A stretch of 64,000 nt of DNA from Mercurialis annua (lineage: Eukaryota > Streptophyta > Magnoliopsida > Malpighiales > Euphorbiaceae), in the NCBI RefSeq assembly GCF_937616625.2, contig NC_065571.1, positions 17,114,501-17,178,500 on the forward strand, in the 5' to 3' direction. Below are positions 1 through 10,159 of the stretch, piece after piece (within the stretch, counting starts at the first letter, position 1; each line of letters opens with the position of its first letter). The notes under the pieces were generated by a model. The model saw only the letters and a list, made by a program, of their open reading frames with translations, ran no database searches and was not told the origin of the DNA. Position numbers and translations under genes: made by a program.

Positions 1-1587
1 AAACAGTAGGAAGTAAAATATGGGAAAGGTACGACACAGCAGAATGAGAACGGAATGGTCCAATTAACTAAAACAAACACCTAATGTAGGTATCTAACTT
101 TGATTTGAGGACAAATATACAATAAGGCTGTGTCCAGGAATAAACAGATATTTCTACACCTTAAAAAAATATTTTCCCAAATATATAGTTTGCTTTACTT
201 TTTGTTTCAAATGGTCAAAGTTTATGATTCAGCTTTAAGCATATTTATAATTTATAACTATTTTAGTACGAAGTTAATACTCCAAGAAATTATGATGTTG
301 CAAAACTTACTTAGAATGTGCAAATATTTGTTGCCAATTAGACCATGACGAACCAAATACACAAGATGCTGGCACAAACTGCAAAAAGACAAGAATGTTC
401 AATAATATCATTTAACATAGAACGCTGGCCACGGGAAGTAGACATGCTCAAAAAGCTTGGATCAACACTATCTTGTCTAAGTCTCAATAAACTGAATAAG
501 CATATATCAGTTCACTTGAATAAATCAGTTCATTTACGTATATTATAAAAATGATGAAACATTTAAAAGTAATGAATGAGATAGAACAGAAAAAATGAGG
601 TTTCGTAAGTTGGAATTTCAAACTAAATAGCTTCACTAGTTGATAAACTTGCCCAGTGAACCATAATGGAACTTACTGTGAATGATGACATAAGAAGAGA
701 CCAATTACTGGTCTTTGGTATGTACCTTTGTCAAATGATAAGAAAGAAAATCAATATCCTATTGTAGATTTTTAACTCCAAAACAAATAACGGCAAGAGA
801 TAAAATTTGTGTTCTACCATAATTGAAAAAATACGTAAGTATCCATCTTATTACTTTAAAAACCACAAGTCATATACTCATAGTCGAGTTGGACAGCCAC
901 CACCATCATGTAAACTTAATACCCCAGCTGAATTTCAACTATAATTAACTTTCTTTCAGAAGAAAATGGAAAAAACAAAGATCTTTTTTGTTGTTGTTGT
1001 GTAGATTATACTTATCAACGTATAACAGTAACAGGTGCTTATCAAATCAAACCAAAAGAGTAAAATGACAAAATAAAACCTTAATGCCATAGGAATTACA
1101 GTAAGGAATTTAATAATGTCAAAAATGGAATTTCCATAAGTTTTAGTACTATCTTAAGGAATTTACTTATTAATCGATTGTAGCAAGAGGAAAAATATAA
1201 TGTTTCCATTCAGTTCAGTAGGTTCATATGAACTTTATCAAGGATGTGTCATTGAGGCTTACTCCAAGAGATGTAAACGACTAGATCCTGGAGAGATGAT
1301 TTATAAATGTCACAATTTTTTTTTAAAGATGCTCTTGATGAATTACATAATTCCTCATAGGTCATTGCTGTGAATGCAGCTAAGTCCAACTAGACAATGA
1401 CAAGGTTTAATCAAGTTGGACCCAGATAGATATTTAGATATATTATAGTCCAACACAAAGTCATTAACGAACAGATATTCACAACTTTGTTGCGGTACAA
1501 GAGGCAAAATTAATTCAACTTTTGAGAAGCACAACACAGTAATATGCTAAATATTATCATTCAAAGAATGGGGAATAGAACACTTAC
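1..1587. other. AT-rich DNA without recognisable gene
   Basis: I see no convincing coding exon, RNA gene or transposon terminus here. If the exon at 1588-1789 belongs to a live minus-strand gene, this stretch would be intron or downstream exons that I could not find, so the rest of that gene would lie outside the window. Confidence 0.5.
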
Positions 1588-1789
1588 CTAGAAGCAGGGA
1601 GAGAATTAGAAGAAGCACTCCAGCACATGAGTAGAGAATCAATAGCTTGCACGAATGAGGATAGACAGGAAATAGGCAAATCGCTAGAGTCAAAACAGGC
1701 CAAAAAAAAGGGAGGAGAGTCTGCCACAACGGCCGTTGTTTTACAAATGTCCATGCAAAAGAGGCATAATATTCTGAAAATATTTGGTC
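1588..1789 (-). CDS. SEC62: SEC62-like internal exon (ER translocon subunit)
   Basis: Sec62 is an endoplasmic-reticulum membrane protein that works with Sec61/Sec63 in post-translational protein import. Read on the minus strand, the exon gives 67 codons without a stop, starting DQIFSEYYASFAWTFV and running through RRPLWQT-like (here KQRPLWQTLLPFF) into the first hydrophobic segment FFWPVLTLAICLFPVYPH and the second, YSCAGVLLLILSLLL. These match the transmembrane hairpin region of plant Sec62 as I know the family. A good acceptor (pyrimidine tract then TTGGCAG) precedes it and a canonical donor (GTAAGT) follows at 1587. The exon ends in phase 1. I found no upstream exons (N-terminal cytosolic domain) between 1790 and 3570 and no downstream exons in 1-1587. 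It is therefore either one exon of a long-intron gene running off the left edge or a captured fragment. The intact frame favours a gene or a recent copy. Confidence 0.8.
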
Positions 1790-3030
1790 CTGCCAAAAAA
1801 ATAAAATGCAGATCTTAGACAACATAAAATATTTCATTTGCTCTTAATTTCTTACATCAAAAGGGAAATCCAAAATAACAAAATTACACTGATGTGAAAA
1901 GGCTGTAGGATGTAGCTATGACGGTTGATTGAATATAATGCCTATGCAAAAAATAGAAGATTTAAAAACGGAAACTTCATAGAGAGTGGCAGTACTTTGT
2001 CTACTTATTCTTGTGTTAAAAGAAGAAATATCTAAATATGATTCACAAAAAAGTATAATCTACACAACACTAAAAAATAAATTAAAACGTAAATCTGCAT
2101 CCAAAAAGAAGATCAATGCATAGATTCAAGAATGAACAATTGAAACTAACATAGAAAGTTAAAGAATTTAATAAAATCGAGAACAGTGGAAAAGATAGAA
2201 TTGCCAAAAGATAACAATGGAAAAGGCATTTTAATCTTTGGTGGATTATATTTTCCGTTTTACTATACTTGTCTGTATTTCATTATCACACAATTAAAAA
2301 AATATAATTAATGTTATAATTATTATTTTTCTATTTTTTAATGTGTTTTTATTTAATATAGAAACTAATTCTCATTTTAGTTGCAAAAAAACTAAACTTA
2401 GACTATATTCTCTATGTAATGTCCTGAAGATAAAATTAAAGCACTAACGTAATAAGACAATAAATTGACTAGTAAAGCTGGTAGGAGAAGACTCCTTAAA
2501 CATTACAGAAGACAAGGAAACCAATTCATCCGAGGCTTAATTAGTTGGGGACAGAATATAATATTGTGGCTATCTAATGGCTTAACTTTAAGGCCAGAAC
2601 AAGAAAGAAAAACATGAACAAATAAGCCATTTATCATTAAGGGAAAAAATCATTTTTCTTGATAAATGCACAGTTAAACAAAACTATGAAAGCAACATAA
2701 GCAACCGAAGCTACATTAAAATTTGGAGACCAGCACTGTCATTTATAATGAGATATCGGTAATTTCTCATCAGTAATGGCACGGTGAAGCCACAACAGAT
2801 TTTCTCTGTTAAACCTCATTTTTCTCTGTTGGGCCTCATTTTTTTGATAAGAAATTGACACAACGAAGTTTAATTATTGGTCTATTTAATTTACAGTGGA
2901 AGAAATCCAACAAAGAATTTTTATGGACTAAAATCATCAAAACAGAGTACTTGAACACAACCTGATAACAGAAACATTTAAAATTGAAATCAAAGTAATG
3001 AATAAAAATTAATAATTTCAGAAAGAAGAT
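1790..3030. other. AT-rich non-coding stretch
   Basis: No exon, RNA gene or transposon end could be supported. It could be intron of the minus-strand SEC62-like gene, but none of the expected N-terminal Sec62 sequence was recognised. Confidence 0.4.
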
Positions 3031-3042
3031 GATCTTACTCAC

Positions 3043-3190
3043 CGGTCGTTGAATGGAAGGTTAAGAGGAAACTCCGCAACCGCACCTCATCCTCGCATAT
3101 AAGCTCTTCCTTCTCACTCACGCTGAAGCTCAAGTCACTGAGAAAGTCCGCTTCAAGGAGGAGGTCTCCGCCGCCGTTAAAGCTGGGACG
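3043..3190 (-). other. possible minus-strand exon, unidentified
   Basis: This segment is clearly richer in GC than its surroundings. On the minus strand one frame is open and acidic (it includes DLLLEADFLSDLSFSVSEK and then EDEVRLRSFLLTFHSTTG) and stops exactly at a good splice donor (G|GTGAGTAAG, donor at 3042). No start codon or acceptor could be fixed, and I do not recognise the protein. A 5' untranslated region or chance open frame is equally possible. Confidence 0.3.
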
Positions 3191-3578
3191 AACCGGTTGA
3201 AGTTAGGGCGGAAATTGTGGAAACGGAACCACAAGTGATTGAAAAGGGACAAATAGGAACAGTTATCAAAATAATTAACTATTAACAAAGATATTAAATG
3301 CACATACTTGTTGAAGAGCAGCAACAGCGATGGGTGGTGAGCAGCGGCAATGGGTAGTGAGCGGCAGTAACTGTTGATGAGGAGCGGTTACTATTTTTCA
3401 AACAATTTCAGAGAGCAGTTGCATATCCGTTTGAACCTTGCAATCAAAACCTATGTTTAGGGATCAGTTAACAATTATATTTTCTCTGCTTTTGTCGAGG
3501 ATAATTCAGAGTTGTGGATACTCTAAACGCATGTTACGCATCTAATGAAAATTCCTTCTCCTCTTTATCCACTAAAAC

Positions 3579-3941
3579 ATGGCCGTCGCTTCTTCTCCCA
3601 CGCTCAATTTCACACCGACGACTTCACCGTCGTTGATAATCAAACAACTAAACACATTCTTACAATTCAAACCGCCACCGGTGACAACTATCGGCAAACC
3701 CACGACCGCAATTAATGCAAAATCGAGAAGAAGCGGACTTTTCATGATTCGAGCATTGGAGGAAAAGAGTAAAAAGAGCACGGAATCTGAGGTAGTTATT
3801 GAAACGGAATTGTTGGAGGATGAGTCGAGCAGCGAGTTAGGGCAGGAGATTAAGGAGGCGATGATGGAGAGGAAGGAAAAAGAGAAGGAAAAATTGTATT
3901 TGAGAGATTTTAGGTTTAACGATTTAGAAAAAATAAAATAA
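3579..3941 (+). CDS. small putative plastid-targeted protein, unknown function
   Basis: The predicted protein has 120 residues. Residues 1-55 are rich in Ser/Thr, Ala and basic residues and nearly free of acidic ones (MAVASSPTLNFTPTTSPSL at the start, AINAKSRRSG near 45-54), which is typical of a chloroplast transit peptide. The likely processing site is around IRAL at 57-60. The mature part is highly charged: an acidic Glu/Ser block (residues 64-88) followed by a helix-forming Lys/Glu tract (EMMERKEKEKEK-like, 89-108) and a short tail ending in DLEKIK. The ATG follows a pyrimidine-rich leader and has a plausible context (AACATGGCC). There is no stop or frameshift within it. The C-terminus may be cut short: the stop lies in AT-rich DNA close to a CACTA-like terminus at 4172, so a downstream exon may have been lost. 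I do not recognise a family. Confidence 0.55.
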   Translation: MAVASSPTLNFTPTTSPSLIIKQLNTFLQFKPPPVTTIGKPTTAINAKSRRSGLFMIRALEEKSKKSTESEVVIETELLEDESSSELGQEIKEAMMERKEKEKEKLYLRDFRFNDLEKIK

Positions 3942-3959
3942 GAGGGAACAATTTTCAGT

Positions 3960-4175
3960 TTGCCGCTCATAAAAAATAAATTTTACTAATTTTTTTTAAA
4001 AATAACTTCTATAAAATAAATGTTACAAAAGATAATAGAATTGTTAGTATTAATAATAATTTTTAGCATTATTTGTAGAAATATCATATAAAGGTAATTT
4101 TATCACTTTAAATAACATTTTTAAAAATTGTTATTAGAACAATGTCATTATAGGTCAATTTTTATTGTAGTGTAG
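3960..4175. mobile_element. possible CACTA-type right terminus
   Basis: The strip ends at 4172 with TTGTAGTG, the reverse of the CACTACAA start of plant CACTA (En/Spm) transposons, followed by TAG that could be a 3-bp target duplication. The matching left end was not found, so this is a fragment or a chance match. Confidence 0.35.
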
Positions 4176-4299
4176 GAAACCCTTAAAATAATAAGCTTAA
4201 TCGCAAAATAAACCCAAACCTTTACGACTTGTTGTAATTATATCCAAACCTAACGATTATGCCCAAATCATACAGGTTTTGGTGTCAATGATGGTATAT

Positions 4300-5445
4300 G
4301 AGTGATAGGAGTGGAATACAGTTTACTATTACAGTTTACTAACGGTTTATTATCACTATTATAAATACGTGTGAAATTTGCTTTTGTATTTACTACTAGT
4401 TTAGTAAAATAACAAGTTTGTTAGTAGGATATTATCGATTTACTTAAAAGAAGTAACTATTGGTTTATTTAAAATATATATTTACTGATAACAAGACAAA
4501 TAGACCGGGAGTAAAAATCGTCCTACTCTCTTATTTATAGCATTTAGCACTTTTGGAAACTTCTGTCATCTTCAACTGCTCACGTTCCACAACTTCCCCC
4601 ACTTTTCAGACTGCTCCTGAAGTGTCGCTTCGTGCGTGAGATGTGGCCAATTAATCTTTTGACAAAAATATCCTTGAGCTACTGGCCAATTAAACATAGT
4701 TTGACGGCCAATCTAATTATGGGCTTATTCTTTTGAGGATGAAAATAAAGATTATTTTTTAGCTTCTGACCAAACCTCTGACATCAGCTTCTGGCCAAAC
4801 CTCTGAATTAATCTTCTAGTCAAACCTCTGGCCAAACCTCTGAATTAATCTTATGGTCAAACCTCTGGCCAAACCTTTGGAGTTAGCTTCTAGCCAAACC
4901 TCTGGAGTTAGCTTCTAAAACTATCTGTAATTAGCTTCTGGTCAAATCTCGAGAGTTAGCTTTTGGGCAAACCTCTGGAGTTAGCTTATAGCCAAACCTT
5001 TGGAGTTAGCATCTTGACAAACCTCTGGAGTTAGCTTCTGGACAAACCTCTGGAGTTAGCTTTTAAAATTGTTTGTAATTAGCTTCTGGCCAAAACTCTG
5101 GAATTTGCTTCTGGCCAAACCTCTAGAGGCCAAACCTCTAGAGTTAGCTTCTGGCCAAACCTCTAGAGTTAGCTTCTGAAACAAACCTCTGAGCTTAATC
5201 TTCTGGTTAAACCTCTGACTACTGAAATTAATCTTCTAGCCAAACCTCTTAAATTAATCTTCTGGCCAAATCTTTGAAGATAACTTCTGGCCTTAATATT
5301 TTGGGCTTCTGGCCATTGTGGACTCTGAGAAGATTCTGGACTTTTAGGCCTCGGGCTATTTTTAATTTTGGTATAAACAGTTAGTAAACTGATAGTAAAC
5401 TTTTTGTTAGTAAATCGTTAGTAAACCAATAGTAAACTTACCGAA
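4300..5445. mobile_element. transposon-like block with inverted arms around a minisatellite
   Basis: The left arm (4320-4345) contains AGTTTACTATTACAGTTTAC and the right arm (5379-5437) contains the reverse-oriented motif TTAGTAAAC several times, so the block is framed by inverted GTTTACTAA motifs. The core is the tandem repeat at 4765-5310. No protein is encoded. The arrangement resembles a non-autonomous DNA transposon with sub-terminal repeats, but exact termini and a target duplication were not found. Confidence 0.4.
4765..5310. repeat. degenerate minisatellite, unit about 25-28 bp
   Basis: Roughly twenty diverged copies of a unit close to TTAGCTTCTGGCCAAACCTC followed by TGGAG are arranged head to tail. 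Variants alternate TTAGCTTCTGG and TTAATCTTCTGG. Copies are too diverged for recent amplification. Confidence 0.85.
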
Positions 5446-5479
5446 TTGACATCATAATTACTAATCAAAATTCAATACT

Positions 5480-6990
5480 AGAAAATTCCCATAATCATTC
5501 AAATGAAATATCATTATGATAATAAAAATTCATAATTATGTTTATTTTTTCGGTTATTTTCATCAAATTAGGAACAATCCACTTAAAATTTTGAATTGTG
5601 CTTTGAAACAAACCCAAAATAATAGAAACAAGACTTGAGCAGCAGTTTCCAAATCTTGAACAGGAAGCCGAAGAACAACAAACGGGACACCAAGGGGGAC
5701 ACGAACGGTGGCGCGGAGAGTGCACCAAAATGTTCACCGCGCTCAACACAACCATGATCCTGACGGATTGCCAACTGCGTCTTCCGTCAGTAAAGTATAA
5801 AACATTTTATATTTTGATTAAGCATAACGACAAGTTACCATCAAAATCGACTGTTGGTAATCCGTCGAGTTCGTAAAGTCCAATTTAATTTAACTAAACT
5901 GCTATGCTTAAAAAATTAAATTCTTATACTGATCAGAATACTTAACTGCTTTTTCTCTATATATCCTTCTCCAATTTAAATTAGGATTATGTTTTACCTC
6001 TTTTTATTACTATTAATTAGAGCAATACATGTTTAGTTTTAGTTTAACTTAAATCCTGCTATTCTCCATCTCCAAATATTAATGTGAGAGCGATTGAAAT
6101 AACGCGATCAACTCTTACTTTTAATTACACATTAATTATTTTAACCATAAATCACCTTAATATCAACCATTTATTAAATTTAGACTTTTTATTTTGCATT
6201 TTGATATGGGATACGAAGACTTTTTATTTTACATTTTGATTCTAACTATCTAAAAAAAGTGGTGAATTTTTTATTAAGTTGAAGAAAAGGCTATAAATTC
6301 GTAGAGTATTTCACATTTTATGCAATAATATATTTTGAAAAAATCTAAAATTGATTTGATTTGCCAAAATTCTGGAAAATCAAATTAGAAAAAGAGAAAA
6401 ATAAAATTCAAATCGGAGGAAAATGAAATTAATATTAGTATTTTATACATGCGGAAAAACTGCTTTCTAACGATAAAATTTTAACGAGGGTGAATAACAT
6501 TTCTAATTAAAGACTCGATTTACTTTTTTATGAGAGTATATAATTTTCTTGATTAGAAATCTAAGGGAATCTCTACTTTCTAATAATTGTTAATATTGCC
6601 GTAACCATAAAGTAAAATTTTGAGCAAAACATTCCCACCATATTTTTAAGGGTTTCCCGCTCTCTCTTTTCATTAGAGACCCACTTTCTTTTTAAGTCAT
6701 ATCTACTATTGTATTCTTATAAAACTCGCTGCTCATGTCCACTTTCTTTTTAAGTCATATCTAATAAAAAAAACAAATTCTCTAATTTTATTCTTATGAA
6801 ACTTGCTGCTATACAACTCTTATTTACTCTTCTCCTAATTAAATTCAGTTCATCACAATCATATTTTTTCAATTTTATTTTATATAATTTTCTTGCTTTT
6901 TTTTTGTTTAGCTATCTCCGAATTTCGTTTTGATTCAATTTAACGATTGAATCTGCTCTTCTCGACTCATTACAAACAATTCCTCTACTA
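5480..6990. other. non-coding AT-rich DNA
   Basis: A GC-richer patch at about 5640-5770 is open on both frames of the minus strand but resembles no protein I know. The rest is AT-rich with no exon or transposon terminus that I can support. Short phrases recur around 6660-6830 (a CCACTTTCTTTTTAAGTCAT phrase occurs twice). Confidence 0.4.
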
Positions 6991-6993
6991 ACC

Positions 6994-7341
6994 TAACTCT
7001 AGAAGCCTGCAAAACAAACCCAAAATCAACAACCTTTCCTACAGATATCACAAAATTACCCAAATGGATAATCTTATAAAAGGCTGTGTTAATTTCACCT
7101 GGTGATGATCAATTGTGGTGGCGGAATTATTCAAGGTAAGAAGAGTATCTTCAGGTGTTAAACCAGCAAGAGTGATGAAATTCTTTGTTTTGGGTACATA
7201 AACAGGTTATTTATATATTCCAGGAGCTACACGGATTACTGTACGGCAAGTGGTGCTGAACGGCACACTGTCTATTGCGTCTTGCACCGTTATGTAATCG
7301 CTGGAGCCATCTCGGGCCAGGGTCAGCACTCTACTCGCCAT
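6994..7341 (-). pseudogene. PME31: truncated PME31-like pectinesterase pseudogene
   Basis: Pectinesterases demethylate cell-wall pectin. On the minus strand an ATG at 7341 opens MASRVLTLARDGSSDYITVQ, which matches the start of the PME31 (At3g29090-type) subgroup that lacks a long pro-region. It continues with DAIDSVP, CRTVIRVAPGIY and, after a break, VPKTKNFITLAGLTPEDT. Exon 1 ends at 7099 after DHHQ with a donor GTGAAA. A short intron follows, then an acceptor TTTTGCAG and exon 2 starting ASRV at 7006, as expected for the family. Homology stops after about 13 bases, near 6994. None of the catalytic part (QAVA, QDTLY, DFIFG, the active Asp residues) is present. Codon 47 is TAA (7207-7209) where the family has Gln (CAA), giving an in-frame stop. 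The conserved intron says this is a DNA-level fragment, not a retrocopy. Confidence 0.85.
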
Positions 7342-7343
7342 TG

Positions 7344-7468
7344 ATTATATAAAGGTTGTTCCTTCCTTCTAAGTGTTCTATCCTAAAACAGTCTAATTAG
7401 AATTGTTTTCAATTTTAACTTTTCACCTTTTTCGTTTGTGTATGTATTATATAAAGGTTGTTCCTTCC
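7344..7468. repeat. 23-bp direct repeat at a gene-fragment junction
   Basis: A 23-bp phrase beginning ATTATATAAAGGTTGTTCC occurs at 7344-7366, immediately upstream of the pectinesterase start, and again identically at 7446-7468, immediately before the next exon-like piece. It may mark a duplication or repair junction joining two unrelated gene fragments. Confidence 0.8.
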
Positions 7469-7470
7469 CT

Positions 7471-7670
7471 CAGCAAGCTGCTTCTATTCCATTGAGCAAA
7501 GATATGCACCGATTGGCTTCACCATTCTTGGAGAATAGACTTGCTGAGGGAGCTGAAGTGGAAATGGAAGTAATTCCAATGAATGATAACAATCATGAGC
7601 TGTCAAACTCATTTAAGGTTGCGTCACCTTTGGTTGTGGATGAAACTCTGCTGGAGAAAGTACTAGGGGT
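7471..7670 (+). other. exon-like fragment, protein unidentified
   Basis: After an acceptor-like CCCTCAG, an open frame reads QQAASIPLSKDMHRLASPFL, then ENRLAEGAEVEMEVIPMNDN and SPLVVDETLLEKVLG, ending near a GTAATA donor-like site. Composition and codon use look protein-coding. Possible further pieces of the same gene follow: KLVDDFNRCL after an acceptor TTGCTTGCAG at about 7886, and EEKYLLDFHALSRIV at about 8705 in a frame broken by stops. I cannot name the family. Together they look like a decayed spliced gene or captured exons. Confidence 0.4.
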
Positions 7671-7933
7671 AATAATTCTGCCTCAGTTTTTCTATTTTTC
7701 TACAGTATCCGCTATATATGGTTCTTTATTCGTCACGTGCACTGTCGAGATTTTTTTCTTTATATTTTATCTGCAAGATTCTTCTCTTTCAACAATTAAC
7801 ATTCATTAACATTTGGTTGGATTAAACTTGTCTTATAGCTATGCCATCGTGAATAAGTGCTTTGTGTTAATGCATTTGCTTGCAGAAACTGGTGGATGAT
7901 TTTAATAGATGTTTAATTACACAGATGAAGTGA

Positions 7934-9640
7934 AAATTCTTGATCAAGATCTACTGTATTCTTTTACTTTTATTATCTGGTCAGTAGTTAAGAAGCGCAG
8001 GGGACTTTATCAATGTCTTAATAATCCTTATAATCTTTATTTTTCACTTTTTGGAATCTGGTTATTTTTGGAATACATCATTGCCAACTACTAAATGATC
8101 TGGAACTGTCCACTCTTTTTTCTAAATCTTAGAACTCCTTCCTTCACTCAGTATATTTTACAACTTTCATGTGTTCTTTCTTTTTAAGTAGAGTAAGCAG
8201 ATTCATTAGCTAAATGCGCTTTTGGACCATAAATTTTTTTAATCATTTGAAGTTTTCTTACACTCTGCCCATGACAATAGATGCATAATATAGAACGACG
8301 TTTATCTTTCATGGAATTTGTTTATTTTTGCTTTAGTTGTAGGATTTTTTTGCGCACCCCAAAAATAGCGGTATAGAGTTCTTTTTTTTTCTAAATTGTT
8401 TTATTCTATAATATTGGCGGCATGGAGATGGGCATATGTAGGCGGTTTTGGACCACGTAAAACTTTCCCTGAATCTGTTATCCTATGCTATGAGTCGGCC
8501 TAAGAAGTTAAGAACTCATAATTGCAATATGGATTATATCTTCTGCTTCTGTCTTTGATGTGGTGAAGTTTGAAGTTCAGGTAATGCAGTTTCTATAATG
8601 CATGATCAGTTTTGTTTTATTAGCTTTATGTGGATGATAATATCACAAAAACTTATATAAGCGTATTGATGCATGGTCTTGACAGCTTTACAGAACTCGG
8701 GAGGAGAAATACTTGCTCGATTTTCATGCGCTTTCAAGAATTGTTTAATGGCAGTAAATTTCATCTCATGAAGTCTCTACTATCCTATCCAACAATTCTG
8801 GGTACAATTTCTCTCCTTTCTTTCTATACAATTTTGTTAGTATAGGATTTTGATGGATATTTTTTTCTATCGCTTAATTACTTTCAATTGGATATTTTAA
8901 TTGAAAATAGAATGTTGATGCTAAACTAATTAATTATTTTATCAATTTTGTTTGACAATGAGCAAAATCTCAAAACAAATTTTACTTTGGAGTTAAATTG
9001 CTAAGATGAGCTGCAAATTTCAAACCTTGTTTATGTAATGGAATGGAATAGTAGAGACTTGAAGTTTAGGTGGGGCATCAGGGGTCATATAAGATGAGCT
9101 GCAATTTTAGGTGGGGCATCAGGGGTCATATAAGATACACACGTTGTTTACAAATAATGATGAAAATCGAATTTAGAAGTTTGTCTTTATGTATTTTAGT
9201 ATGTAAATTCTAATAACTAATTGATATTGGGGCTATCAACTGATGTTGTTCTTTTTTGACTGCAGGTGTGCGTTACTTTTCAAAACTCATGTGCTCAATT
9301 ACATTTTATATGTGCTAATTTCTTTTGTTGAAATTGAACCCCGATGTCTTAGTATGGATGAATTTAGTTAATTTTTTACCCTTTCACCCAATGTGCAGAG
9401 CTAATGTGCTACAATTATAATGAGATCTCCAGAGCCTTGAAGTCTACAATTAAAACTTACCCATTACAAATCAGATATCGTTAGCTATTTTAAACTTATC
9501 TCCAATTTCTTTCCCGTAACTACATGTGGTTCTGAAACAAGACTAACATTTGTTTAGGGTTACTGTTAAAAAGGTTGAAGACCCTCTCGAATGAGGTATT
9601 ATTAGCCAGAAATTCTGTTTAAACTTGCATAGGTTATTAG
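7934..9640. other. mostly non-coding, scattered gene remnants
   Basis: Apart from the exon-like piece near 8650-8800, nothing could be supported. A phrase of about 30 bp (TTAGGTGGGGCATCAGGGGT onward) is directly repeated at about 9066 and 9108. Confidence 0.4.
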
Positions 9641-9674
9641 ACCTTAGAAATTTCATGCCATTTCAGTTATAAAC

Positions 9675-9955
9675 ATACTCGAGGTAAGGCTATATAATCG
9701 ACGACTTTTAAACGTTACTCGAGTTTATACATCTTTTGCAATGTTAAAACTCGATGTCATGCTTAAGACTCGACGAGTTACATCCTTAACTCGACTTTTT
9801 TTTATCTCTGTCAAAGCACAAACTTGATGTAAGTCTTAATACTCGACGAAATGGAAGCATAACCTCGAGTTCTTGTTTTTACTGAGATACAAAACTCGAG
9901 AATAGGTGATAACTCGTCGAGTTTGAAGCCCGGCCTCGAGTTTTTACGAATTAGT
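9675..9955. repeat. cluster of ACTCGA/CTCGAG motifs
   Basis: About ten copies of ACTCGA, often extended to ACTCGACGAG or ACTCGAG and in both orientations, occur in 280 bp, far above background in this AT-rich DNA. Such clusters are typical of sub-terminal repeats of class II transposons or of protein-binding arrays. Confidence 0.6.
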
Positions 9956-10159
9956 TGAAAATTTAAATTATCAATTGAACAAATAAGCAATTTGAATGTG
10001 AAATTCAACCTACATTAATCAATTTAGTCTTTTTTCTTAAGTTAAAAAAATACCTGGACAAATAAGTATCAACAAACACAGAATCAATGAAAGTACGGCG
10101 GCGTGAGAAGTTTTTTTCCCTAATGAAGAGTGCTTTGATAAGATAAGAGATTAACCTAA

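Noticed and set aside
5583..5774. GC-rich minus-strand frames near 5.7 kb
   Set aside because: Two overlapping frames are open but resemble no protein. A real exon cannot be excluded, but I cannot support one.
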